DNA from: Coleophoma eucalyptorum | Taxonomy: Eukaryota > Ascomycota > Leotiomycetes > Helotiales > Dermateaceae | Reading direction: 5' to 3' | Assembly: GCA_026120035.1 (NCBI GenBank) | Contig: JALRME010000010.1 | Location: forward strand, 434,001-498,000 | DNA: 64,000 nt | Shown: positions 21,501 to 32,754 of the stretch, one piece after another | Layout of the letters: every line of letters starts with the position of its first letter | Numbering within the stretch: position 1 is the first letter of the stretch | The notes under the pieces: model-generated | What the model saw: only the letters and a program-made list of their open reading frames with translations | Databases searched by the model: none | What the model was told of the DNA's origin: nothing | Program-made: the position numbers and the translations under genes

Positions 21501-22336
21501 GTGCGTGAGTGAGGGAAGAGATTCTAAGCCGGCTGAAGCTTTAGTTATGGGTTAGCCTCGTGGAGACAATCAATCTTTGGGATTTGGACGCAAGGGCTTT
21601 TTTTTTCTAAAAAAAAAAGAACGGTGGGTATTTTTGGGGGGAATCTGGGGTAAGTTGAATAAAAGTCAAAAAGGGTTGTTTTGCATTATACTAATTTGGG
21701 GGTTAGCTTAGCTATGAGGCAGGTTTAGTGGGAGGGAGGGAGGGAGAGTATCAAATGTTGGGTGGGCATTGTCACAGCAGAACAACAACAGGACTACACA
21801 AAAGCTTCCGGAGCCGTGATTTCAAAAATAGATCAGAGAATGGACATTAAAGTCAACCTCTAGACGAGAAATAAATCTTACTAGCGGGAGACGCTTCATC
21901 GAGATAGAATTTGAAAAGGTGGAGCTTTTGCTCTCTTGTGCACAGGTATGAATCCTGCCCAAACAATACCGAAATAGAAGACTTTTTTGAAAACAGTTCT
22001 CTGTTGATACAAGGCTAGCGTTGGTATTTAATCCAGTTAATACCATTCTCAAACGAAAGGTTGTTTACCTAGCCACTAGAGCCCAAAAGAATGAAATGAG
22101 AAACCGAATTTTTCTCTCCCAAATCCAATTTTGATGTGTCCTCTAGCCACGGGGTATAACCAATTCAACTCCGCCCAATCCCCTTCCTCTATTGCCCAAT
22201 CAATTTTGTCCCCGTCCATTGTGCCCCAAAAGAAATCCGTTCCCAGAATGTAAAACCCCAAACCCAATCCTCGATAAAACAGACCACCCCAAAAGTCTCA
22301 TAAGACCACCTTAATCTTCCTCCTCCTTGGGAGCAC
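21501..22336. other. Intergenic region between two convergent small genes
   Basis: About 0.84 kb. It holds homopolymer runs near 21598-21619 (T run then A run, able to form a hairpin and perhaps part of a 3' end) and a GGGA repeat at 21731-21747. No gene is seen. Confidence 0.5.
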
Positions 22337-22900
22337 TCAGTGCAAGCAACCCCTCGAGATCTTCCTAGCATGATCAACCACACCATTGACCTTCCGCCTA
22401 AGCAAACTACTTTGAGAACCAGCTCTAGAATGCCCCCGCCCATGCACAAGACCATAGGCACTCACACGTCCACCGTAAATCTGGTGGGTTCGAGGATAAA
22501 CCGAGTTCCGTCGAGACGAGGCCGCAAGCGAGTAAGTTTCAGAATGGTCATGTTCGTTTGGTGCTACAGCCGTTGATGCGATGGCTTTCTCTTTCATGAG
22601 TGAGATCCTATGCTGTGTTGTCAGCGAGCGGAACTGAATACTTTTCAACAGTCCGGGAGAGTTACTCTGATTCCGAGAAGCCGGGAAGGAGTACGGCTGG
22701 GCCTTCCTTGAAATCGAAGGGTGCGGACTTGGTTAAATCAGTACTGTGATAAGCTTTTGATGTGGAGGGCTTTAACACACAATTTCCAGAATTTTACGTC
22801 TGGGTTGCTTGGGCTCGACACCAATGAGTTGGAGGCATTTGTGCGATGCTCGTGAGATGTGGTGACGGATGTTCAAGCATGACATGTTGGTTGATGACAT
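22337..22900 (-). CDS. Small spliced protein (150 aa) with a CRIB-like segment, unknown function
   Basis: Three exons read on the minus strand: 22900-22781, 22727-22666 and 22607-22337. Introns of 53 bases (GTGTGT to ACTGATTTAACCAAG) and 58 bases (GTAACT to GCTGACAACACAGCATAG) both preserve phase. The protein begins MSSTNMSCLNIRHHISRAS and contains KILEISAPFDFKEGPAVLLP, which faintly resembles a CRIB motif (ISxPxxF) but lacks the paired histidines. It then becomes Ser/Arg-rich with SLAASSRRNSVYPRTHQ and RAGSQSSLLRRK, plausible phosphorylation sites. The last few residues are less certain: a different final splice could end the protein with an acidic EDLEGLLALSAPKEEED tail. An alternative first exon starting near 22840 would also splice in frame. 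Confidence 0.6.
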
Positions 22901-24139
22901 GATAGAAGCTCGGATATTGCTGAGGAATTCTTGGTCGAGATTTCTGATAGTGTAATCGATACTTGCAGTATTAAATGTACACAGTATAGAACTTTTCAAA
23001 TGGATATCTTGATGCTCGCTGAAAATGACCAAGCAGTAGAAGCTGTACGAAGGACTGAACTCGCTGAAGGAACGACAGGCTTGGAAAGATGAGGACTGAA
23101 GGATTGGCGAGGTTGATCTTGGTTGATAGTACACTGTACCTTCGGAAGATGAAAAAGACCCAAAGACCCAATGAAAAAACAACTGGATAGAGCATTGGAT
23201 ATATATGGATGGGAGACAAAGCAGGAGGTTGACCCAGTGGGAAAGCTTGCTGGCCAGGAAACGAGCTAAGAGATTACACAATAACTGTGACATTTCTGGT
23301 AGTGTTACATATCGTGCCGATGCCAAATTCGAAGGGTTATCCATTCTTCGTGCTAGCCACCAAGGGAACACAACGTGGCAGATCATCGCCCAATTCTTGC
23401 TCCTTACGCAACTCTATGGGCCAACCCGTTTGACTAATAATCCCAAATAGCGCCTCTGGAATGACGACCATACTTGTCTCATCGGTGACCTCGGGGGGAT
23501 ACTGGAAACAGATGAGCCTAGCATTGCAACCCAACTAAGCTATTGGTCGTACAGGCCAAGCATAGTAACCAGGCTTCAATTACCCTTCGGTCTTCCCCAA
23601 AGAATCCTCGTTAGCTTGTATCGGTCGTGTTTCGAACTCTCGTGATATCTGTAGTCGTGGGGGGATGGCCGACCCGTGGAATGTAAGGAAAGGAAGCAAA
23701 TCTAAAGGAACAAAAAATCATGTGACACGAAGATGAGGGTTCATTTCCAGCAGCAAGGACACGCCTCCGCATTTTTTGGATATTGGTCCAAATCAATAAC
23801 TGTAAGTGATTGATTGGGATCTGGAGGTCCAGGGTCCCCTTACTGTTTGATCCTGCACCTAAGCGAGTTGATACAGCTTGCCACAGGCTTAGGAAGTGGG
23901 AGACTATGTATCACATCTCATTGTATATCGTGATCCCGTGTGCGGCAAGAAGCAATATCTCGTGCCGTTGGTAGCTGAGCTGTAAGCCATGGTTCACACT
24001 TGTACTAGCCAAGCCAAGCATTCTTTGAAACCAATTGATCTATTCGTTTACCGTATCTATCATATGATTTGATTTGCCTGCAACCCCCCCGATTTGCTGG
24101 AGATAGGTCGTAGGGTGATACTTCAGGTGCGCTTCATCC
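22901..24139. other. Gene-free region upstream of the 150-aa gene
   Basis: About 1.24 kb, covering the promoter of the 150-aa gene and the 3' flank of the aldehyde dehydrogenase gene. Open frames here (for example the minus-strand frame running up to 23386) lack features beyond their overlap with the 150-aa gene. No gene is seen. Confidence 0.5.
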
Positions 24140-25644
24140 TTACTTTGGGTAGTCTTTAACATGATAGCTCTTGAGCTTCACGAATTGCTCGAATCCAAAC
24201 TTGCTGAGAGTTTGCCCTTTTCCTGAATTCTTCCATCCAGTCCATGCGAGATCCTATCAAATGTTAGTTTCTTCAAGTGAGGATGAAAACTGGTTTGCTT
24301 ACAGGGCTTGGATAATCACATCTATTGACAAATACAGTCCCTGCTTCGACATCATCTGCAAGTTCGAACCCCTTCGTTGTATCCTTCGTCCAAATACTGG
24401 CAGTCAAGCCAAATTCACTGTCGTTCATCAGTTTGATAGCCTCGGCATCGTTCTTGACTTTCATGACTGGAATGACAGGACCAAATGTCTCCTCGGTCAT
24501 GACAGTCATCGTGTGGTCGACATTGGTGAGTAAAGTTGGTGCAACATAGTTGCCATCGGCAGGAGGAGAAGAAAAGGACTTGTTCTCAGGTGTAGCATCC
24601 TTTGCGCCCTTCTTGATAGCATCGCTGATGTGTGACTCGATGGCCTCCTTCGATCGCTTTGAGACGACTGGACCAACATGTGTTGACTTATCGAATGGGT
24701 CGCCGAGTATATAATTCTTGAGAACGCCTTGAACGGCTTCGACAAATGAGTCGTGGATTTTTTCATCAACGTATATTCTCTCCAAGCTGCAACAGCTCTG
24801 GCCAGAGTTGAAGACAGCGCCATCAACAATTTCCTCAGCAGCCCAAGCAATATCGACGTCTGATCGAATGTATGCAGGATCCTTCCCACCAAGTTCTAAG
24901 CCAACGCTAACGAGGCTGTCTGAAGCAGCTTTCTGCACAGCAAGTCCACCGGCTACAGAGCCGGTGAAGCACACATGGGAGATCTTCGGGTTTTGGACAA
25001 TCGATTCGATAACCGCGGGAGATCCAGAGTGGAAGTACTGGAGGACGTTCTGTGGCAAACCAGCTTCGGTGAAGATAGAGGCAATCTGCTCAACTATTGT
25101 GGGAGTTTGGGGGGAAGGCTTTAGGATAACTGAGTTACCTGCGAGAATTGCAGGAATGAGGGAGTTGACAAGGATAAGATATGGGTACTGGATCGTCAGC
25201 TGTCAGTAATGAAATAGTAGGAGTAAACTCAAAACCTACGTTCCACGCAAAGATGATAAGAACTGGCCCAACTGGAATCTTTCGAATGAATCTCTTGAAC
25301 CCCTGCTCCGCATCTCCATCGGTGTCCTTCAAAGCTTCATCGCTGATCTTCAGAAGATATTCACCACGTTTGACAGCTGTGGCTACTTCCTTAGCTGTAT
25401 AAGCAATTGGACGTCCCATCTGCTCCGTAATCTCCTTTGCCAATTCATCTTGCTTTGCGAGCAAAAGACCTAATGCTTTTTTAACAATAGCCTGTCTTTC
25501 AGCCAAAGAGGTCTTTCGGAAGCTCAAGAAAGCTTCAGTTGCAACATCAGCTTGTTTAGCTAGAGCTTCTTGAGAGATGCCGTCCCGAGTGACCACCGTC
25601 TTGTTGGTAATTGGGGAAATCGTACTGAGCGTTTCGGTAGCCAT
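24140..25644 (-). CDS. NAD(P)-dependent aldehyde dehydrogenase
   Basis: Oxidises an aldehyde to the acid; the substrate is not deducible. Exons 25644-25240, 25187-24303 and 24253-24140 give 467 residues, with introns of 52 and 49 bases. Family landmarks: an AWN motif directly at the first splice junction, the cofactor-binding loop FTGSVAGG, LELGGKDP with the general-base Glu, and FNSGQSCCS with the catalytic Cys. EETFGPVIPVM follows, and the C-terminal WTGWKNSGKG comes from the last exon. The two adjacent cysteines occur in many members. The length is typical of short cytosolic ALDHs related to succinate-semialdehyde or glycolaldehyde types. It diverges from ESF2 across 249 bases. Confidence 0.9.
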
Positions 25645-25893
25645 GTTGTCGAGATGAGTTGAGTAAGGTAGTTAGGTTTTATGGAAGTAACTGGGAGGGG
25701 TGACAAAAATTAAATAAGTGATTCGAGATAGATATGCGGTATCGGTTGTTGCCCCTCCATGACGAGCCACCAGGCCTTATCGATGCTAGTCAGGGGATCC
25801 TTTGCCGCATTTGGGCTGCCTCATCCGAGCAAATCCGGAGGATTTTATTTTTGACGGGTCCTAAATTGCAACCTCCAAATCGTGACCAACAAA
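25645..25893. promoter_or_regulatory. Divergent promoter between aldehyde dehydrogenase and ESF2
   Basis: 249 bases between opposite start codons, AT-rich near 25690-25730. No binding site is certain by eye. Confidence 0.5.
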
Positions 25894-26868
25894 ATGGCGA
25901 CTCGAAAGCACAACGACTTCCTCGATGCGAGTGAGAGTGATGATGATGGGAGCCAAGGTTACGACTCTGAAGTAGAAGATCTGCGCAAAGGAAGCCGGAG
26001 CGCAAAACGCAGAAAAATCGACAGTGATGCTAGCGATGATGAAGGAGCAGATTCAGACATAGAGCAAGAACTTCCAGAGGACGAGGAGATAGATGGAAAC
26101 AATGAAAAGGCATCCGCTGAAGATGAGTCTAAGCCAAAGAGACTTCGAAGATCCGCAGAGCTTCCTGGCGTGAACAAACCATTGACGAAGAAAAATCTCG
26201 TTGCGACAGAAAAAGCCAGGAAACGCTCAGGCGTGGTTTACCTCTCACGAATACCGCCGTTCATGAAGCCCTCGAAACTAAGATCACTGCTGGAGCCCTA
26301 CGGAGCAATTAATCGCATTTTCCTCTCGCCCGAAGATCCAGCATCACACAGCCGCCGCGTCAAGAACGGAGGAAACAAGAAACGTTCATTCACAGATGGC
26401 TGGGTGGAATTTGTCAACAAGGCAGATGCAAAGCATGCCTGTGAACTACTGAATGCCAGAATTATCGGCGGGAAGAAGGGCACATACTATCATGATGATG
26501 TGTGGAATCTCCTGTACCTCAAGGGCTTTAAATGGAATTCCTTGACAGAGCAGATTGCGGCCGAGAATGCGGAGCGAGCCAGCAGGATGAGAGCCGAGAT
26601 CAGCAGGACAACCAAGGAGAACAAGGAATTCGTACAGAACGTTGAGAGGGCAAAGATGTTGGAGGGCATGGAGTCGAAGAAAGCCGCTAAGAGACGGAAG
26701 GATGATGAGGATGGCAAGGACGTTGGGAACATCAAGGAGGATATTGTTGCGAAGCAGAGAAAAGGCGGTGAAAGAGCAAGACAGTTCAAACAAACTGAAG
26801 TTGCGAAGAAGCAGAAACCTGAGGATCAGCCGGAGCAGGTAAAGAGGGTTTTGAGCAAGATCTTCTAG
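25894..26868 (+). CDS. ESF2: Pre-rRNA processing protein Esf2 (ABT1 family, RRM)
   Basis: Nucleolar factor of the small-subunit processome that helps Dbp8 and is needed for 18S rRNA production (known for yeast Esf2). Single exon of 324 residues; the ATG at 25894 follows an in-frame GTG. The N-terminus is very acidic and Ser-rich (about 1-75) with a KRRKIDSD basic stretch. The RRM spans roughly residues 105-205: GVVYLSRIPPFMKPSKLRSL is the first strand and helix, and TDGWVEFVNKADAKHACELL is the RNP1-like part. The signature YYHDDVWNLLYLKGFKWNSL follows, then a long charged helical tail. Confidence 0.92.
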   Translation: MATRKHNDFLDASESDDDGSQGYDSEVEDLRKGSRSAKRRKIDSDASDDEGADSDIEQELPEDEEIDGNNEKASAEDESKPKRLRRSAELPGVNKPLTKKNLVATEKARKRSGVVYLSRIPPFMKPSKLRSLLEPYGAINRIFLSPEDPASHSRRVKNGGNKKRSFTDGWVEFVNKADAKHACELLNARIIGGKKGTYYHDDVWNLLYLKGFKWNSLTEQIAAENAERASRMRAEISRTTKENKEFVQNVERAKMLEGMESKKAAKRRKDDEDGKDVGNIKEDIVAKQRKGGERARQFKQTEVAKKQKPEDQPEQVKRVLSKIF

Positions 26869-27166
26869 GGCAGGTCCAAGGTGCAAGCTCATGATGCCGA
26901 CACCTCAAGAAAAGTCTTTGATACAACATATATGCCCACCTCGTGTATTGCGCACTAAAATATGCCTTACCATTGCTTAATGTCACGAATTCATAGACAA
27001 AAAACATAGGTCTTTGGTTAAATTCATGTGAATCAACAAACAATAGACTTTATAAACTTTGGTTTTAATTGGAGTCAAGGAAAACCATGAACCACCACTA
27101 CGTACCACTCAAACCCGACGCCTTTTCCAACTTTAAAACGCCGTCAAAAGCCCAGTAATCGTAAAC

Positions 27167-28780
27167 CTATGCGTGATCTTCCATTTGTAGCTCCTCAAAC
27201 TCATCCAAAAGTTCTTCCATGTTGATCTGTGGCGTCTCGTCCTCACCGTCACTCGTCTCAGCCATACTCATAGCATCGGCTTCACGTTGGGCCTGTTGAG
27301 CTTTGTAGAGAGCCATGGTCTGTCGAAGCTCGGTGTCTTCCTCCACGTCTCGCAAGAACATCTCATAATCACGATCCATCTTCTCTTGATCCTGCTTCCT
27401 TGGAAGCATATCGCCCTCCTCCCTTGTCATTCTCTTCAAGCGCCAGTTCCGGTTCTTGCCCTTCTTCTTTCGTGCGTAGAACTTCTTGACTAACATAACA
27501 TCTGGAATTTGTGCTGAGTATGAGTTGTGCTCCTCAAGTGCTTCAAATTGTGGACTGTTGAAGTTGGTGCCGGTCAACATGTAACCCATGACCGAATCTC
27601 CAGGATGGAGGACATTTCCAAGATGTGTTCGTGTGTAATATGTTCTATCATTTGATCCCAAGTCCGAAGCACGAGCGACAGTAGCTTCTGCAAGTGCCCA
27701 TCGTCCCTTGACTGGACCTAGAGGCTCGATGTCCATAATGATGAACTCGACGAGTTCTTGGACATCAGCCAAAGGCGTAAAAGGTGATCGCCAGTAGATA
27801 GGTGTGCTGATATCAGCAGTCTGGAGGGTCGAAGGGTCAAGGATGTTTAGTGAGGTGCCGACACGGTAGCATAACCCTAGTGGAGAGATATTGCCGACTT
27901 GCTTTGCCAGCTTGATAGGTAAAGCGACAAGATCGTCCTTGCAAATGGGAACCAACTCGACAGAAAATGAGAATTTGTATGACTTTGTGGAGGTATGAAT
28001 ATCCATAGAAATAAGTTCTTGAGACTTCTTGGATCGGACAGGCGCAACGGAACTAAGGAAGTCGACAAACTTTTCTGCTTGGTTCCTTGCAGCATAGAAG
28101 AAGTCCAAACCGTCCTTAACTTCCTTGATGTTGATTGTGTCCTTGTGAGCGCCATGCTTGAGAATAAGCTGCTCAAGGTAGAGGAAGGTTCTCTTGTGGG
28201 GGACCTTTTGTCTGACTTGTACACAAGCTCTCCATGTGTTCGCCGTGTAAGATTTCTGACAATCTGGGCACTGTTGGTACGCCACCACATATTCAACCTC
28301 GAAAGACTGCTGCAAGACCACGCCCTCCGACACCGAATCTTGGATTGTGAGCTTAACCTTCACTCTTCGGGAATGCGGTTCCGTCCAAATGAAGCTTGCA
28401 TCAATAATTCGAACTTTGTGAAGTCCTCGAAGCTTTTTCAAGCAGAGTGCAAGCAGTTCTCGAGACTCGGGTGCGGCGACAATCCAGGTGGAGGGTGGGA
28501 GCAACCATCGGTCGCAGTCTCTACAGAAATGAAGAGTTGCTTCGCGTTGAATACCACCCGAGACATCAATCGTGAGCTTCACACAGTCGTAACAAAGTGC
28601 ACCAGCAGAAGTCGTACCATCGATAGGAGCGCCACAGTTACAACACAGAATACTGGAAGATAATTAGCAGGAATAAAAGCTCGTAGTAATATAGACTTAC
28701 GTAGCACCAGTTTGCTGCTCTTGGCTATTGAATCTAGGTGCAATAGACACCGGAGCGTCTACATCCATAGCGGACGACAT
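27167..28780 (-). CDS. NMD3: 60S ribosomal export protein Nmd3
   Basis: Adaptor that joins late 60S pre-ribosomes to the Crm1 exportin. Two exons, 28780-28701 and 28652-27167, with a 48-base intron (GTAAGT to CTTCCAG), give 521 residues. The short first exon supplies the start MSSAMDVDAPVSIAPRF, and the splice completes the first zinc pair. Four CxxC pairs are visible early (CCNC, CYDC, CRDC, CPDC), as in all Nmd3 proteins. The C-terminus is acidic and ends with a leucine-rich stretch (MEELLDEFEELQMED) that fits the nuclear export signal region. It faces the TauD-like dioxygenase gene across about 770 bases. Confidence 0.94.
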
Positions 28781-29553
28781 CTTGGTATTGTCCAAGAGTA
28801 TTTCTTTACAGTGTGAAAATGAAATCGATAAGAAATTTAGATTTGCCCCGCGATATGACGAGGTGGGCTAGTGCGACCAGTAGTGCAGTTATTTCTCAGC
28901 AGCCTTGAAAAGTCACGTTCACAGAGATGATAAGTAACATATTTTGAAGATATGAAAGTCTGGTCATATATTCGATGGTATTATTTCTGCTGTTATAAAG
29001 AATAGCTTTATTTCTGAGAAGAAGTTAAGAGCGACTTGGGTGAATAGTTTATGTCACGTGATCATCAATATATATCAGTATGAGGTCTTTGGCATTTTCT
29101 ATACAGTTGGCTGAGTCTTTCGGGCAATGCAAGCGTACTCCTCGGGCAGCGCAGAAATTGCCAAGATTCTAAATGGGTCAATTACACCGGGTTCGGCTAT
29201 GACTCGCTGGCGGAATTGTGCATGAAACAAGTTGAGCTTGTCATTGTTAGCAATACTCGCGAAGAATTGCACCATAGATAGCCCGCCTATCAGCCAACGA
29301 CATCCAGTAGGATGAGACGTCAAAGGGTACTTCTGGTCTTTTTATCGTCGTGGTACGCAACAGCGCATACCAGTTAGAGGGGTAAACTAACGTGATTGAT
29401 CTACGCGTGAGAAGACGCAATATGGCACTAAACTGAGGAGCCATGAGTGGCAGGTAGGATATAATAGAGGCAATGCTCTCGACTTTGTCAATAGTTCTAC
29501 TTCGTCCAAAATTACAGATCTATTCCATATTGAGAGTATTGATCCAAGATAAA
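28781..29553. promoter_or_regulatory. Divergent upstream region of NMD3 and the dioxygenase gene
   Basis: 773 bases. A TCACGTGAT element (core CACGTG at 29055-29060) fits bHLH sites such as Cbf1-type. A weak minus-strand frame at 29099-29323 has no recognisable features. Confidence 0.45.
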
Positions 29554-30772
29554 ATGGCCCCTTCAGCGACAGAAAGCACAACAACCGAGACAAAACCTCC
29601 CACGGTTAAGCTCACTGGTGCTATTGGTCCATACAAAGAGCTTGCACCCATTGGCTATGAAAAAGAAGCCGAAGAGAATGGAAAAGGAGAATTCCAAGCT
29701 GCTAAAGTAAGTACAGTGCGCACATCTCAATTATTTGGTCTGACCATTTCAGTACCGTAACTACCTTCCAACATGGGGAGAGGAACGCTACGTTCCCCTT
29801 GAGCCCTTCGAACATCGCGACCATGGCCTAGATGCGGATCCTACCCTCCCGGATCTTCTACCACAAGGTGTTATTACAACTGAGTTGACTCCTACGATTG
29901 GAACCGAAGTCACAGGTGTTCAATTGAGTAAACTCAGCCCTGCTGGCAAAGATCAACTTGCACTTTTTGTTGCTCAACGTAAAGTTGTTGCTTTCCGTGA
30001 CCAGGATTTTGCAGACTTGCCAGTTTCGGATGCTGTCGAATATGCAAGATACTTTGGGCGGTTGCATGTGCACCCTACGTCGGGAGCACCTGAAGGATTC
30101 CCAGAAGTCCATCTCGTCCATAGAGGCGCAGGAGACAAGACTGCGGAGACATTCTTCCAAACAAGAACGAGTAGTGTTGCGTGGCACTCAGACGTTTCGT
30201 ACGAACAGCAACCCCCAGGAACTACTTTCCTTTACATCCTCGACACACCTGAGACTGGAGGAGATACCATCTTCTCATCAGGTGTTGAAGCTTATAAAAG
30301 ACTAAGCGACGGCTTTAAAGAAAGACTACATGGCTTGAAGGCGACACACTCAGGAATTGAACAAGTGAATGCTTCCAGAGCCAAAGGTGGTGCTGTTCGT
30401 AGAGAGCCAGTGATTAGCGAGCATCCGATAGTCCGAACGCACCCTGTCACTGGTGAGAAGGCTTTATATATCAACCCTCAATGTAAGTCCTGCCCCAATA
30501 ATAGTGTCCACAAGTACTGACATTCAATAGTCACTAGATCCATAGTTGGGTACAAGCAAGAAGAATCGGATGCTCTGCTAAAGTTTTTGTACGATCACTT
30601 TGCTTATGGTGCAGACTTCCAGGCAAGGGTAAAGTGGGCCAAGGGAACGGTGGTAGTATGGGATAACCGTGTAACATTGCACTCTGCTTTGGTTGATTGG
30701 CAAGATGGCCAGCGTAGACATTTGGCTCGTCTAACTCCACAGGCTGAACGACCTACGGAGACTCCTTTTTAG
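29554..30772 (+). CDS. TauD/TfdA-family alpha-ketoglutarate-dependent dioxygenase
   Basis: Non-haem Fe(II), 2-oxoglutarate dioxygenase of the taurine/sulfonate type; the exact substrate is unknown. Exons 29554-29706, 29753-30482 and 30531-30772 give 374 residues, with introns of 46 and 48 bases and GTAAGT donors. The iron ligands are visible: WHSDVSYE gives His196 and Asp198, and the distal His lies in RRHLARLTP near the C-terminus. The basic residue that binds 2-oxoglutarate is probably the Arg in the same segment. GATIGTEVTGV-like and FRDQDF blocks in the first third are typical. The substrate range of fungal members includes taurine and other sulfonates, which is family knowledge only. Confidence 0.88.
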
Positions 30773-30894
30773 ATTAGCAACTTCATAAATGCACAGGCAG
30801 CTACTATTTTCCAATATCCGAGTTGGGTTCTGCAGTGAAAGTGCACCCAATCACAAGTCTTGGATCGGCAGCTTGCCTAATAATCGTCTTGGTC

Positions 30895-32077
30895 TCATAA
30901 GAAAGTTGGCACAATATCGAGCTTCTTTTGCTCCTTCTTGTCCTTGCTCGACTTGAGAACTCGTGCTTGAGCTAATCTCTTGCGTACTTTTGACAGGTTG
31001 GCAGAAGCTGTACTCTCTGTTTCCTCGAATGGGTCCTTGATTTTGACAGTGGTCGCCAATTTGCTACTGAGAGGCAATGCATCTATTGCCGTTATTGAAG
31101 CAGGTTGTTCGACGATTTGCGCAACCGGTAGAGCGGATCCTGCAAAAATTTCTTGTTCTTCGGTCATAGTAGCTGTACCAGAGGCTGAGTTAGAAAAATT
31201 GGGAGCTGTAATAGGGGCGTCCAAATCATCATCGTTATCCGAGGACTCTGTAGCACTACCATATACCGGAGCATTTGCCAATACCCGTCTTGCTTGCGGC
31301 GATGCAAAATGACTCGATATTGGACTCAAATGCCGAGCTGGCTTCTGATATCCTGCAGCAGCTCGTGTGCCTGAAGCGATAGACCCAAACTTCGTCAAAG
31401 TTGTTGCTGATTTCTGAGGACCATCCATCAAGCCATGAAGCGTAGTACCGACATATGGAAGTTCTTCTGCTTCATCACTGTCTGACTCTTCACCCTTGCC
31501 GTCCTTCCTCCCAAGCAACCCCAGAAGCATATTGCGCTGGGCTTTTGACCGGTCGATGTTCTCTAACTTCCTTCGAGTCTGCTCTGGCATCTTCTGTGTT
31601 ACAGGCCTAGAAATAGAATTGATAGTCTCGGCATTTTTGGCTCTTGCCATCCTTTTCTGCCTGTGGTATTCGGCAGTATGTAGATGGACAGTCCACCTTT
31701 TTGCTATTGTCAGAAACTCGTCTTCGACCATCCGGTATTTGTCGTCGCGGTCTACTCCTTCATTCATGAACCTGAGGCTTTTGTCAACTAACCTGAAAAA
31801 AAAACACTGCTGAACTTACCTTTCCATAGGTGGCTCAGGTGGTGGCGACGTTGAAGGAGTTCTAGCTGTTGCACGTTAGGACTATTCTTTTGGAAATGCA
31901 GTTAAACTCACTTGGATCCTTTTTCCTTGGATGTACTCCATCATCTGCAGATGCTACAGATATGCTGTCCAAATCCTCAAGTCTTCGTCGTTTGTTAATT
32001 AGTGCTGCGCTTGCTTTTGTAGGTCTCTTGGTGACGGGGGCACTCGTGTTCTGCTCCCAAGGAAGTCTACGAGGCAT
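30895..32077 (-). CDS. Conserved-looking protein of unknown function (362 aa)
   Basis: Three exons: 32077-31912, 31865-31820 and 31771-30895, with introns of 46 and 48 bases that keep phase. The protein starts MPRRLPWEQNTSAPVTKRP. It has a basic N-terminus, a Pro-rich linker (TPSTSPPPEPPMER), and a helical, Arg/Lys-rich block RWTVHLHTAEYHRQKRMARA with aromatic and His residues. The rest is Ser/Asp/Glu-rich, with a basic end that includes KVRKRLAQARVLKSSKDKK. It is likely nuclear from its composition. I do not recognise a family. The middle exon of only 46 bases means that simple open-frame searches miss the N-terminus. It is convergent with the dioxygenase gene, 122 bases apart. Confidence 0.75.
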
Positions 32078-32754
32078 CTTGGAGCTGCTATTGGGCCATA
32101 GGAGAACTTCAAGCAAAGAAGCTCTAGGATTCAAATTTAGTAAATAAATATGGCGTTGTGTTCTTTATCAATATACTACCAGTGGTACTGGTCTGTGGAC
32201 GACTCTAGGCGCGTTGCATTGGTGCATGTGAGCAGCTTTCAGAGCTCAGATGTTGCTTCTGTCAGACAACAATGTAGTTTACTGGAAGCTCTCGTGTTAC
32301 TCCTTGCTCTGACTTAAAAACCATTATCCGCGGTATTGGTAAATGCTGTTGAGCGAAGAAAGAGACGAGGAGAGTCCGGCGTGATGATGGTGATCGGGCA
32401 TGCGGACCACGCGGCCGCTAGACCCGCCATAAGTATGACTACACTACTTCACATCAAAATCCGCAATGAAACTTGTAAAGAGCTACAACTATCCTGACAC
32501 CTTTATAAACACTTGTCATCCACGCCTTTATTGTGACATCTAGGCTCCAGATGCACAAATCACAGTCCCAAATGCCACTGGGATCGTTTCTGAGATCATC
32601 AGGAGAAACCAACACATGATTCTGTGGTCTTCCGTCACTCTTTCTCAGGTCTTTGGTGCCTATTTGGGACAAGACAGTCGGATCTCAACCCAGAGTCATT
32701 CTTCTTGTCAACTCTATCAACACGTCTCCTTAGGCTCTTATTCAACCCTCAATC
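32078..32754. other. Divergent upstream region of the 362-aa protein and the kinase
   Basis: 677 bases between opposite start codons. A short frame on the minus strand at 32454-32672 is not supported. No clear site is seen apart from a NotI-like GC-rich patch near 32410. Confidence 0.45.

Noticed and set aside
22772..23386. 204-codon minus-strand frame
   Set aside because: Only its last 43 codons belong to the 150-aa spliced gene; the rest looks like upstream leader.
23596..23660. GTTCGAA-containing stretch resembling a tRNA T-arm
   Set aside because: The surrounding bases do not fold into a cloverleaf and no A-box is at the right distance.
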